In this document: positions 16,656 to 25,214 of the stretch, in pieces
Numbering within the stretch: the stretch's first letter is position 1
Layout: each line of letters starts with the position of its first letter
NCBI GenBank assembly: GCA_026645575.1
Contig: JAPKMW010000029.1
Coordinates: 1-64,000, forward strand
DNA from: Caldilineaceae bacterium
Lineage (GTDB): Bacteria > Chloroflexota > Anaerolineae > Caldilineales > Caldilineaceae
Length of the DNA: 64,000 bases
Reading direction: 5' to 3'
Translations under genes and position numbers: made by a program
Notes under the pieces: generated by a model
Told to the model about the DNA's origin: nothing
Databases searched by the model: none
The model's input: the letters and a program-made list of their open reading frames with translations, nothing else

Positions 16656-18143
16656 ATGTCCATTCATTTTGGTACAGACGGCTGGCGCGCCGTCATCAGT
16701 GAAGAGTTTACCTTTGAGAATGTGCGCAAAGTAGCGCAGGCGATTGCAGACAAAACGCTGGCGGATGCGGCTGTACAGCCGCTGCGCAACGGCAACCAGG
16801 ACCCCACACCGAGCATGGTAGTGGGTTTTGACACCCGCTTTCTCTCTGATCGTTATGCGATTGCTGTCGCTGAAGTGCTGGCGGCCAATGGGATTTTTGT
16901 CTGGTTAGCGCGCGGCGACGCGCCTACCCCAATGATCAGCTATGCCATTGTCGATAAACATGCCAGTGGTGGTGTGATGATCACTGCTAGCCACAATCCA
17001 CCACGCTACAGTGGCATAAAACTTAAAGCTGCTTACGGTGGATCGGCTAGTCCCGAAGATTGTAAAGAAATTGAAAGGCGTATCCAGACCAATGATGCTG
17101 CCGGTCAAACACCCAAACGGCTGGATTTGGACACGGCAATCGAGCAAGGACGGGTGCAACGGTTCAATCCACTGCCTGCTTATGAAACGCACCTACGCAC
17201 GCTAGTGAACTTCGATACGATCCGCAAAGCCAATATGAATGTCGTGGTGGATGCCATGTATGGCGCCGGGCGTGTCTATCTGCGGCGGATGCTGGAAGAT
17301 GCCGGCTGTCGCGTCACCGAGTTGCGCGGCGAGATGAACCCTGGCTTTAACGGCATCCACCCCGAACCCATTGCGCGCCACCTCCAACCGCTCTTCCTGG
17401 AAATGTCCAGCGGCAAATATCAGATCGGCCTGGCGACTGATGGCGATGGCGACCGCATTGGCGCTGTCGATCCCAACGGTCACTTTATCGACCCCCACTG
17501 CATCATGGCGCTCATGGTCGAATACTTGGTGCATGACCGGGGGCTGCGCGGCAGCATTGTCAAGACCGTCAGTACCACCCAAATGCTCAACCGCCTGGCT
17601 GACCGTTACGGGTTGACCATTCACGAGACGCCGGTCGGTTTTAATCATATTTGTGACTTGATGATGAACGAACAGGTGCTCCTTGGCGGCGAAGAGAGCG
17701 GCGGTATTAGCATTCTGGGTCACATTCCCGAAGGCGATGGGTTGTTGATGGGCTTGTTACTGGTGGAAATGGTCGCCAAACGAGGCAAGCCGTTAGGCAT
17801 GTTGCTTGATGACTTGATGGCCGCGCCCGATGTCGGTCCCTTCCACTATGCCCGCCTCGACCAGACGGTGCAGCCCTTCAAGAAAAAGACACTCGTCGCC
17901 GGTCTTATGGGGGCGTTGCCCACCATGTTGGCCGATCAACCCCTGGCCAAAGCCAGCGACAACGACGGCGTCAAGTATATTCTGGCCGACAACAGTTGGC
18001 TCTTGATCCGCCCCAGCGGCACTGAACCCGTCTTGCGCATCTACGCCGAAAGCCGTAGCCAAGCGCAAGTGCAAAGTTTGCTCAAACAGGGTGCTGTCCT
18101 GGCTGAACAACAGTTGCAACAGCTTGCATTGGAAAAAGCGTAA
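16656..18143 (+). CDS. Phosphoglucomutase/phosphomannomutase family protein
   Basis: 495-residue alpha-D-phosphohexomutase. The phosphoserine is S112 in TASHNPP, the magnesium loop is TDGDGDR at 261-267, the sugar-binding loop GGEESGG at 344-350 and the phosphate-binding loop RPSGTEP at 452-458. It interconverts hexose 1- and 6-phosphates for glycogen, cell-wall or exopolysaccharide precursors; glucose against mannose specificity is not settled by these motifs. GAAGGAG is upstream of the ATG. A TCGACAAGCTC-loop hairpin follows. Confidence 0.93.
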   Translation: MSIHFGTDGWRAVISEEFTFENVRKVAQAIADKTLADAAVQPLRNGNQDPTPSMVVGFDTRFLSDRYAIAVAEVLAANGIFVWLARGDAPTPMISYAIVDKHASGGVMITASHNPPRYSGIKLKAAYGGSASPEDCKEIERRIQTNDAAGQTPKRLDLDTAIEQGRVQRFNPLPAYETHLRTLVNFDTIRKANMNVVVDAMYGAGRVYLRRMLEDAGCRVTELRGEMNPGFNGIHPEPIARHLQPLFLEMSSGKYQIGLATDGDGDRIGAVDPNGHFIDPHCIMALMVEYLVHDRGLRGSIVKTVSTTQMLNRLADRYGLTIHETPVGFNHICDLMMNEQVLLGGEESGGISILGHIPEGDGLLMGLLLVEMVAKRGKPLGMLLDDLMAAPDVGPFHYARLDQTVQPFKKKTLVAGLMGALPTMLADQPLAKASDNDGVKYILADNSWLLIRPSGTEPVLRIYAESRSQAQVQSLLKQGAVLAEQQLQQLALEKA

Positions 18144-18147
18144 TCAA

Positions 18148-18192
18148 TGGTTGGTTCGTTGGTTTCGACAAGCTCAACCAACGAACCAACCA
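18148..18192. repeat. 17-bp hairpin with TCGACAAGCTC loop
   Basis: Arms 18148-18164 and 18176-18192 are exact reverse complements built from the word GGTT/AACC, with an 11-base loop TCGACAAGCTC. The same central words make the long palindrome at 41005-41056. It lies between two codirectional genes, right after the mutase stop. Confidence 0.75.
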
Positions 18193-18221
18193 ACTAACCC
18201 CGACAGAAAGGGCAGATCATC

Positions 18222-20279
18222 ATGACCACAACGACGCCACTGCTCACTCCACCCGTGGCTGTCAAGCAACCGAAGCGCATCGAAGCGCAGGGTGACGTGC
18301 GCATCGACGACTATTTCTGGCTGCGGGAACGTGAAAACCCGGCGGTGCGCGCTTATCTTGAAGCGGAAAATGACTACTTGAAGACCGTCATGGCGCACAC
18401 CGAGGAGCTGCAAGCCACCCTCTTCCACGAGTTAAAGGGCCGCATCCAGGAGCGCGACGCCTCCGTCCCCGAATCGATCGACGACTACTTCTACTACCAC
18501 CGTTTTGAAGAGGGCAAGCAATACCCTATCTATTGCCGCAAGCAGGGTAGCCTGGAAAGCGCCGAAGAAATTCTGCTCGACCAGAATGAAGTTGCCGCCG
18601 GTCATGCTTTTTGCGAGTTGGGGGTCTATGAAATTAGCCCCAACCATCGTCTGTTGGCCTACTCGGTCGATTACGAAGGCAATGAGCGCTTTGTCTTGCA
18701 TATTAAGAATTTAGAAACAGGTGAATTACTCCCTGACGCCATTCCAGAAACCTTTTACAGCGTGGCCTGGGCTGCCGACAATGCCACCCTCTTTTATAAC
18801 AAGCAAGATGCTTCGTGGCGCCCTTATCAAGTTTTTCGGCACCGCTTAGGCGATGACCCAGCAAACGATCTGCTGGTGATGCACGAACCCGACGATGCCT
18901 TCTGGCTAATGATCAGCAAGAGCAAAGACCAGCAATACATTCTGCTTGATCTCCATAGCTCTACTACCAAAGAAGTCTGGTTTATTCCCGCTAACCAGCC
19001 GACCGCTGCCCCAACGGTAATTCACCTGCGTGAACACAAGGTGGAATATAGTGTCGAACACCATAGCGGCAACTTCTTGATTACCACCAACTGGGAAGCG
19101 GAGAATTTCCGGGTGATGACGGCGCCAGTGGCAACGCCGGAGAAGGCGCACTGGCGCGAACGCATCCCCTATCGACCGACGGTTAAGGTGGACGCTGTCG
19201 AACCCTTTGTTAATCACTTTGTCATTCACGAGCGGGAAGCGGGGTTGCGCCAACTACGCATCGTTGATCTGCGCACCAATAGCGAGCATATTGTAAAATC
19301 ACCAGAGCCGGCCTACACCTATGGCCGCCACGCTAACCCTGATTTCAATAGCAACCTCCTGCGCTTTACCTACACCTCCATGACCACGCCCAACACCGTC
19401 TATGATTACAACATGGATACACAGGCGCGGGAATTTAAGAAGCAGGAACCCGTGCTAGGGGGCTATGATGCCAGCCAATACGAAACCTTCCGGCTTCACG
19501 CTACGGCACGGGATGGGACACCGGTGCCACTCTCCCTGGTGCGGCGCAAGGACGCCCCAACCGATCAACCCCAGCCCATGCTGCTCTATGGTTACGGATC
19601 CTACGGCGCGACCAGCGAACCGGCTTTCAACGCCAGCCGCATCAGTTTACTGGACCGCGGCATGGCCTTTGCCATTGCCCACATCCGTGGTGGTGGCGAG
19701 ATGGGGCGGCAGTGGTATCTCCAGGGCAAACTGCTCCACAAGTTGAACACGTTCACTGATTTCATTGACTGCGCCCAATATCTGGTAGACAACGGTTACA
19801 CCACGCCGGATCGCCTGACCGCCATGGGCCGCAGCGCTGGCGGCTTGCTCATGGGCGCCATTGTTAATCTACGCCCGGATCTCTTCAAAGCCGTGATTGC
19901 CGGCGTTCCCTTTGTCGATGTGATCAATACTATCCTCGACCCGACCATCCCCTTAACGGTCATTGAGTGGGAAGAGTGGGGCAACCCCAACCAACCGGAC
20001 GAGTATGCCTATATGCGCGCCTACTCGCCCTATGATAATCTGGCCGCCAAAGCCTATCCCCACATCCTTGCTACTGCCGGCTTTAATGACTCGCGCGTCC
20101 AATACTGGGAACCGGCCAAATGGGTCGCCAAACTGCGCACGCTCAAGACGGATAACAATCGCCTGTTGCTCAAAACTAACATGGGCGCCGGCCATAGCGG
20201 TGCGTCCGGTCGCTTTGATTACCTGAAAGAGACCGCGTTTGAGTATGCCTTTTTGCTGGATGCGTTGGGGTTGGGGTGA
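18222..20279 (+). CDS. Oligopeptidase B-like S9A peptidase
   Basis: 685-residue prolyl-oligopeptidase-family serine peptidase. An N-terminal beta-propeller (about residues 70-400) caps an alpha/beta hydrolase domain with nucleophile S538 (GRSAGG), D623 (AGFNDSRV) and H658 (MGAGHSG). The RIDDYFWLRE start and the EWEEWGNP region are typical of oligopeptidase B (PtrB), which cuts after basic residues in short peptides in the cytoplasm; no signal peptide is seen. Its last codons and stop lie in the left arm of a long inverted repeat shared with the convergent gene. Confidence 0.9.
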   Translation: MTTTTPLLTPPVAVKQPKRIEAQGDVRIDDYFWLRERENPAVRAYLEAENDYLKTVMAHTEELQATLFHELKGRIQERDASVPESIDDYFYYHRFEEGKQYPIYCRKQGSLESAEEILLDQNEVAAGHAFCELGVYEISPNHRLLAYSVDYEGNERFVLHIKNLETGELLPDAIPETFYSVAWAADNATLFYNKQDASWRPYQVFRHRLGDDPANDLLVMHEPDDAFWLMISKSKDQQYILLDLHSSTTKEVWFIPANQPTAAPTVIHLREHKVEYSVEHHSGNFLITTNWEAENFRVMTAPVATPEKAHWRERIPYRPTVKVDAVEPFVNHFVIHEREAGLRQLRIVDLRTNSEHIVKSPEPAYTYGRHANPDFNSNLLRFTYTSMTTPNTVYDYNMDTQAREFKKQEPVLGGYDASQYETFRLHATARDGTPVPLSLVRRKDAPTDQPQPMLLYGYGSYGATSEPAFNASRISLLDRGMAFAIAHIRGGGEMGRQWYLQGKLLHKLNTFTDFIDCAQYLVDNGYTTPDRLTAMGRSAGGLLMGAIVNLRPDLFKAVIAGVPFVDVINTILDPTIPLTVIEWEEWGNPNQPDEYAYMRAYSPYDNLAAKAYPHILATAGFNDSRVQYWEPAKWVAKLRTLKTDNNRLLLKTNMGAGHSGASGRFDYLKETAFEYAFLLDALGLG

Positions 20280-20388
20280 CAGACGCGGATTTAGGGAGCG
20301 CGGATAGACGACAGACGCGAATTCAGGGAGCGCGAATTTTTCCCTTTATCGATATATCCGCGTTGCCTGAATCCGCGTCTGTCACCCC
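20273..20388. repeat. 34-bp inverted repeat containing both stops of convergent genes
   Basis: Arms 20273-20306 and 20355-20388 pair at 31 of 34 positions; a partial extra copy of the left word (GACAGACGCGAATTCAGGGA) lies between them. Both convergent genes end in the same bases, TTGGGGTGA, read from opposite strands, so each arm carries one stop codon. Probable bidirectional terminator. Confidence 0.8.
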
Positions 20389-21056
20389 AATTTCTTCAAT
20401 TTGAGGTCGTTGGGGCCTAAAGGTGCGCCTTGTTCAATCATTGGCGCTGGTGCAACTGCTGCTTGTCCGCTCAACAGTGCGACTAAACTTTGTTTCGTCA
20501 CCTCATCAGAACTGGCATCACCACGTAGCCAGTTGATGACCGCCCGCAACGCTTTGCGATCCGCTGCCGTGAGTTTCTTGTAGTTATCCGCCACTTTATC
20601 AAGCAGGGCATCCAGTGCCGCATTGCTCACCATGCCACCAATGAGCGGCGTCTTGCTGGCAAACATCACCATCAATGCCTCGCGCAGAATCTCTACTCCT
20701 TCCTCTTGGAGCAAGACGGTTGCGCCACGTGTGAAATCGCCAGTCGTGTAACTCTCACCAGCTAATTTTGTTAGATCGCTCCTGAGCGAAGCGGTGGAGC
20801 GTTTTGTGCTGCTACTGGTCGTATTGCGTTTACGACGCACCGTACTGGAGGTGGTGGAACTGGTCTTGCGGGTCGTGGCTTTCTTGGTTGTTGTTTTTGT
20901 AGCCGAGGACTTTTTTGTGGCAGTTTTTTTTGTTGCGCTCTTCTTGGTCGCGCTTTTGGTGGTCGTTGCCTTACGCTTCCGCTTCTTTGTTGTCAAAGCG
21001 AAAGCCAGATCCGCGCCGGTTTCGGTTGAACTGTCATTGGCACTGGATGTAGACAC
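20382..21056 (-). CDS. Histone H1-like basic-tailed protein
   Basis: 224 residues from the GTG at 21056, chosen because AAGGAGG lies five bases upstream; the open frame extends 24 bases further without such a site. Residues about 23-85 are almost entirely Lys, Thr, Ser, Ala and Arg in repeats such as KKSATKKTATKKSSATK, like eukaryotic H1 tails and bacterial AlgP/Hc1-type proteins. Residues 90-210 form a compact helical domain (REALMVMFASKTPLIGG, LTAADRKALRAVINWLRG) that I do not recognise. A DNA-compacting or DNA-recruiting role is inferred from the tail. Confidence 0.75.
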   Translation of the reverse strand: MSTSSANDSSTETGADLAFALTTKKRKRKATTTKSATKKSATKKTATKKSSATKTTTKKATTRKTSSTTSSTVRRKRNTTSSSTKRSTASLRSDLTKLAGESYTTGDFTRGATVLLQEEGVEILREALMVMFASKTPLIGGMVSNAALDALLDKVADNYKKLTAADRKALRAVINWLRGDASSDEVTKQSLVALLSGQAAVAPAPMIEQGAPLGPNDLKLKKLG

Positions 21057-21076
21057 GCCACCCTCCTTAGAAGTTA

Positions 21077-21133
21077 ACACAAATAGGAAGAAGCACAGAT
21101 ATTTGATTCATCCGTGTTTCTTCCTATCTGTGT
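21077..21133. repeat. 24-bp inverted repeat upstream of H1-like gene
   Basis: Arms 21077-21100 and 21110-21133 pair at 21 of 24 positions, and all three exceptions can form G-U pairs in one strand's RNA. The 9-base loop and long stem make it a stable structure between the propeller gene's stop and the H1-like gene's start. Confidence 0.7.
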
Positions 21134-21168
21134 ATACTAAAATGCTTGTCGATACCGTTGTGGCTTAT

Positions 21169-22017
21169 TTACCCTAACAGGGCATCATCCAACAATGTTG
21201 CCCCATCTTCACCGCCGGCCCAAATGCCTTGTTCAGTGCGGAAGAGGGTCAATGCCGGTCGGCTACCGGGGATGGCGCTCCAACTCTCGCCATCCGCTGA
21301 ACGCCAGAGGCCACTTTCATCGCTGAGGAGCCAGCCTTTGGTCGTGCTGGTTAAGGCATCGACCCGTTGCGGTCCATTGGCAACCGGTTTGAAGGTGCGT
21401 CCGCTGTCACTGGAGCGCCAGAGGCCCATCGACTCGGTGCCGGCCAAAACCAGACCGGTTTGGTGAAAATCAGGCCCCAGTGCAATGACCTGCACAACGC
21501 CATCCAGCCCTTCACTCCGCTTCCAACCGCGCCCACCGTTGGGTGAGCGATAGACACCTGTTTCAGTGCCGGCAAAGACCACTTCCCAGCGCGGCCACGC
21601 ATCCGACGGTGCAACTGGCGCCCAGACGACGGTGAGAACGGTATAATCCTGTAACCCAAAATTACAGACCGTCCAACTGTGGCCTCGGTTGTGTGATCGC
21701 AAAATGCCACCGCCGGCACTGCCGGCCAACAACACGCCTGTCTCGGTGACTGCTGGGTCGGGGGCGATGCAGAGGACGCCTGTTTCCACCCCGTCCATCC
21801 ACGAAGCTTGCCAGTTGCCGCCGGCATTCAGGCTAAAGGCCGTGCCATGCGGCATCCCGCCCACGAGAATGCGCTCGCCGTCGCTCCCGCAACAGGCCAG
21901 CTCCGACTCCGGCTGCGGCACCGGCTCCAGGCCATGACCGTTGAGCCGATACAGCCCTTCCGGTCCCGCCGCCCATAAATGATTTTCTACTTTGGCAAAT
22001 GACAATATAATCGGCAT
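21169..22017 (-). CDS. Asp-box (BNR-like) beta-propeller protein
   Basis: 282 residues made of repeating four-strand blades with Asp-box turns (SHNRGHSW, SPNGGRGW, SSDSGRTF, SADGESW, LNAGGNW). Similar to YCF48/sortilin-type propellers and glycosidase propellers, though no catalytic residues are evident and no signal peptide is seen. A scaffold or binding role is likely; partner unknown. It lies 117 bases downstream of the GroEL-like gene on the same strand, separated by a 31-base-pair hairpin. Confidence 0.75.
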   Translation of the reverse strand: MPIILSFAKVENHLWAAGPEGLYRLNGHGLEPVPQPESELACCGSDGERILVGGMPHGTAFSLNAGGNWQASWMDGVETGVLCIAPDPAVTETGVLLAGSAGGGILRSHNRGHSWTVCNFGLQDYTVLTVVWAPVAPSDAWPRWEVVFAGTETGVYRSPNGGRGWKRSEGLDGVVQVIALGPDFHQTGLVLAGTESMGLWRSSDSGRTFKPVANGPQRVDALTSTTKGWLLSDESGLWRSADGESWSAIPGSRPALTLFRTEQGIWAGGEDGATLLDDALLG

Positions 22018-22060
22018 AGGTTTTTCTATTGAGAATTGTGAACAAATGGGTAATCATTAG

Positions 22061-22135
22061 GAGATTGAGAGATAGAGAGATTCAGAGATTGTTGAACCCA
22101 ATCTCTGAATCTCTCTATCTCTCAATCTCTTTTTT
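22061..22135. repeat. Perfect 31-bp octamer-array hairpin with T6 tract
   Basis: Arms 22061-22091 and 22099-22129 are exact reverse complements with a 7-base loop, built from the same GAGATTGA/GAGATAGA octamers as the radA hairpin but with a different order. A run of six T (22130-22135) follows on the plus strand, where no gene reads in. The genes on both sides read on the minus strand, and the run provides part of the TAA stop of the upstream one. Confidence 0.85.
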
Positions 22136-23765
22136 AGTCTGGCTGCAAACTCTCTTTCGGTTTGCGGTGATAGACAATCGCATCGGTCGAGAGGGCCATC
22201 ATGGCGCCGCTGGCTGCGATGTGCAACATCTGCGCCACCACATCGGTGACATCCAACACGCCGGCGCTAAAGGCATCGACCACGCGATGGCGTATGGCGT
22301 CATAGGTGGCGGTGGGGCCAATGTCGCGAATCTTTTGCATAAAGACTTTGGGCGCGCCTTCCCCGGAATTGACAATGATCTGTTCCAGGGGCGCCGCCAG
22401 GGCCAGGGCTAACAGTCGCATCCCTTGCGCCACATGTTCATCCGCCTCGCGATCGGCGGCGGCATGGAGCGCCGGAATACAGTGGAAGAGCGCGGCGCCG
22501 CCACCGGCCACAACACCACCCCGTTGCGCCGCCGATAAGACCTTGAAGGAGCGTTCGGCCTGGGCTTCGCGGACAGAGCGTTCATTTTTGCCATGCGCCC
22601 CGATCTTCAATTCACCGACGCCACCGGTCAAGGCGCCCAACCGTTTGATATGTTTGGGGCGGTCTTCGGCATCCAGCGGCAGATCAACAATGTGTTGGCG
22701 CAGGCGGGCGACTTCAGATTGAACTTCACTCCGTTTGTTCTCCGGCGCCACGACAACAACACTGTTATTGGCAAACTCAACCCGTTGCGCGCTCCCCAGA
22801 TCACCGGGGCGCGCATTCACGCTGCTCCGGTCTTGCTTATCGCCCAGGATCGTCGCCCCGGTCAACAAGGCCAGATCGGCAAAGGCCCAGCGCAGTTCAT
22901 CACCCACCGGCTTGAGCTTAACCGCCAGGGTCGAAAGCTTTTTCTTTTCCGCCGGCGCCTGTTGGTTAGCGACCAAAGCGCCGAGCGCTTCACCGCTGAC
23001 ATCTGAAGCAATGATCACCAGCGCTTTGAAGCCCTGGGCTACCGCCGCTTCCATCAACGGCAATACCTGTTCGGTGGTGGTCAGCCGCTGCTCAACAATG
23101 GCAACGGCCGGTACGGTCAAGAGCGCACGCTTCTGGTCAGGTTGGGTATAGAAGTACATGCTGCGGATCTCGGCGCCATAGTGGGCGCCGGCGATGTAGC
23201 GCCGTTGGAGATAGGGCGCCACAAACTTTTCGATGACCACATGGGCATCCGGGCCAAGCAGATAGCTCATTTCGCCCAGCACCGCCGAGAGCGCGTCATC
23301 TTTGGTGATGGTGCGCGCCACCGAAGCCAGATCGGTTTCGCCACTGATGGGTCGTGCTTGCGCCCGCAGCGCCTCGTGGGCGACTCTGACCCCAGCCTCC
23401 ACCCCACGCGCCATGCGAATGGAGTTAAAACCGGCGTTGCCCAGACGCACACCCTCGCGGTAGATGGTGCGGGCGATCACGGCGGCTGTGGCGCCGCCGT
23501 CGCCGGCGCGTTGGCCGACACGCCAGATCAAGCTGCGCATGACCATTGCACCGATGTCTTTGCGCGGGTGGCCCAAACTGATGATGCGCCGCACAATGGT
23601 GGACGCATCGTCCAACAATTCGACCCGATTGCCGGCGGTGGGTCCGCTGGCAACCGCGCCGCCATTTGGCCCCAAAGTTGGAGCCAGGAGATCGGCAATC
23701 AGATTGATGCCGACCATAATATCGCGTTGCGTAGTCGGTGGACCGACAACTTGTGGTTTATTCAT
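22134..23765 (-). CDS. Divergent GroEL-like chaperonin
   Basis: 543 residues, the length of GroEL, with recognisable equatorial and apical domains: LLAPTLGPNGG, GDGGATAAV (88-96) where GroEL has GDGTTTATV, GGVVAGGG at 416-423 and DAFSAGVLDVTDVVAQML near the end. Alignment by eye puts R405 where GroEL has the ATP-hydrolysing D398, and the C-terminal GGM tail is absent. No groES-like gene and no CIRCE element are nearby. It is probably an accessory paralogue with altered or lost ATPase activity and not the housekeeping chaperonin. Confidence 0.85.
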   Translation of the reverse strand: MNKPQVVGPPTTQRDIMVGINLIADLLAPTLGPNGGAVASGPTAGNRVELLDDASTIVRRIISLGHPRKDIGAMVMRSLIWRVGQRAGDGGATAAVIARTIYREGVRLGNAGFNSIRMARGVEAGVRVAHEALRAQARPISGETDLASVARTITKDDALSAVLGEMSYLLGPDAHVVIEKFVAPYLQRRYIAGAHYGAEIRSMYFYTQPDQKRALLTVPAVAIVEQRLTTTEQVLPLMEAAVAQGFKALVIIASDVSGEALGALVANQQAPAEKKKLSTLAVKLKPVGDELRWAFADLALLTGATILGDKQDRSSVNARPGDLGSAQRVEFANNSVVVVAPENKRSEVQSEVARLRQHIVDLPLDAEDRPKHIKRLGALTGGVGELKIGAHGKNERSVREAQAERSFKVLSAAQRGGVVAGGGAALFHCIPALHAAADREADEHVAQGMRLLALALAAPLEQIIVNSGEGAPKVFMQKIRDIGPTATYDAIRHRVVDAFSAGVLDVTDVVAQMLHIAASGAMMALSTDAIVYHRKPKESLQPD

Positions 23766-23896
23766 AAGCTCGATTGCGTTAACTTTGGAAATGAATTGGA
23801 TGTCCTACAGATCGATGACCCGTAGCGCCATCCCCCTTGCAAAAGAATCTGTAGTCAACTTAGTCTACACGAATTTTCATAGAAAGCCAAATCGAT

Positions 23897-25102
23897 TTAT
23901 TGGTACAACAAATATGGTTGCACCAATGACGTCCACCCCCTTGGCCTATTTAGCGCTGTCCACTGGGGAATTAAGTCATTCATGTTGCCGTCCGCTTGCT
24001 GTAGCGCTTCTCGAATCGATAAATCGCCAATCAAGCGGTCAAAGTGACCATGCCCAGCGGCATTAACCACCGTCGGGTAGGGCAACCATTGAAAGTGCTG
24101 GGGGTGTTGGCGGATGATCGTTGCCAACAAATGCAAGCCTGTGGCAACCGGACGAAACGCCTGCTCATCCAACACATGCAGCATCACCCCTTGGCAAACT
24201 TGATTGGCGTACTTACTGGCTGTGGGGGTAAAGGGGGCAGCGCGGGCGACCACACCGGGGAAATTTTGCGCATTCAGCGTATCCGCAATGGTCCAGCTAT
24301 CCAGCCAAGGGGCGCCAACGGCACGAAATGGCGTGCTGCTGCCGCGCCCTTCGCTCAGGTTTGTGCCTTCAAAGAGACAGGTGCCAGGGTAGATGAGTGT
24401 CGTTTCTGCGCTGGGCATGGCCGGAGAAGTCGGCACAAAGGGCAACCCCAGCGTCGACCATAGCTTATCGCGCCGCCACCCTTCGACGAGAATCACCGTC
24501 AGGTCAACCCCCAGCCGCCGTTCACCATTCCAGTAGCGCGCTAACTCGCCCAACGTCAGACTATGGCGGATAGGTATCGCCCACCGCCCGACAAAGGTGG
24601 AAATGTGAGTTTCATCCAACATTGGCCCCTCTGCTTGGGCCAGATTCCCACCCAAGGGGTTGGGCCGATCCAGTACCCAAAGGGGCAAGCCAATTTCAGC
24701 ACACGCTTCCATTACATGCGAGAGCGTCCAACTGTAGGTGTAGAACCGGGCGCCGATGTCGGGGATGTCAAAGAGCAGCAGATCGAGGCCCGCCAGTTGC
24801 GCTGGTGTTGGGCGAACCGTGGCGCCATAGAGGCTGTAAACCGGCAAGCCAGTCAACCCATCGCAATCATCGTGAATGTGGGCGCCATCGTCAGCGCCGG
24901 CGCCCATGCCATGCTCCGGTGAAAAGAGTGCGCAAAGTTGAACGCCGGCTTGTTGCAGGGCGCGCCGTACAGGCGTCATCGGACGCGGCAAAGACGCCGT
25001 GGTGGCGGCGTCATTGGTAACCAGGCCAATACGCAACCCGTGGAGGCTGGTCAGGTGTTGCGTTAAGAGCGTGTCGATGCCAAAACGAACGGTCGATGTC
25101 AC
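23897..25102 (-). CDS. DUF1343 (NamZ-like) exo-N-acetylmuramidase
   Basis: 401 residues of the DUF1343 family, founded by NamZ, which removes MurNAc from peptidoglycan fragment ends (GH171). Features: RIGLVTNDAATT, LFSPEHGMGAGADDG, LLFDIPDIGARFYTY, WVLDRPNPLGG and a SEGRGSSTPF segment. No signal peptide is visible, so the N-terminus begins with a GTG as written and the enzyme may act in the cytoplasm on recycled fragments. The neighbours do not include other muropeptide-recycling genes. Confidence 0.88.
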   Translation of the reverse strand: MTSTVRFGIDTLLTQHLTSLHGLRIGLVTNDAATTASLPRPMTPVRRALQQAGVQLCALFSPEHGMGAGADDGAHIHDDCDGLTGLPVYSLYGATVRPTPAQLAGLDLLLFDIPDIGARFYTYSWTLSHVMEACAEIGLPLWVLDRPNPLGGNLAQAEGPMLDETHISTFVGRWAIPIRHSLTLGELARYWNGERRLGVDLTVILVEGWRRDKLWSTLGLPFVPTSPAMPSAETTLIYPGTCLFEGTNLSEGRGSSTPFRAVGAPWLDSWTIADTLNAQNFPGVVARAAPFTPTASKYANQVCQGVMLHVLDEQAFRPVATGLHLLATIIRQHPQHFQWLPYPTVVNAAGHGHFDRLIGDLSIREALQQADGNMNDLIPQWTALNRPRGWTSLVQPYLLYQ

Positions 25103-25138
25103 AGCGCTACTTTGTTGTTATGCGTTCATGGTGACAAT

Positions 25139-25214
25139 CAGTGAGACAGGAGAGCCGTAAAACAGTTAGTATAAACACTGTTCTACTGTCTCACTGTCCT
25201 ACTGCCACACTGCT
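25139..25214. repeat. Octamer-array inverted repeat (ACTGTCCT family)
   Basis: CAGTGAGACAG (25139-25149) pairs exactly with CTGTCTCACTG (25186-25196). The right side continues as octamers TACTGTCT, CACTGTCC, TACTGCCA, CACTGCTG. The same words recur at 37289-37350. The Trm112-like gene ends inside the right side, so its last seven residues and stop are made from the array. Confidence 0.7.

Noticed and set aside
20794..21177. 127-residue plus-strand Val/Phe/Leu-rich frame
   Set aside because: It is the shadow of the Lys/Thr codons of the H1-like gene read on the other strand.
23142..23825. 227-residue plus-strand open frame opposite the GroEL-like gene
   Set aside because: Antisense to a clear chaperonin gene; composition and length are explained by its codon bias.
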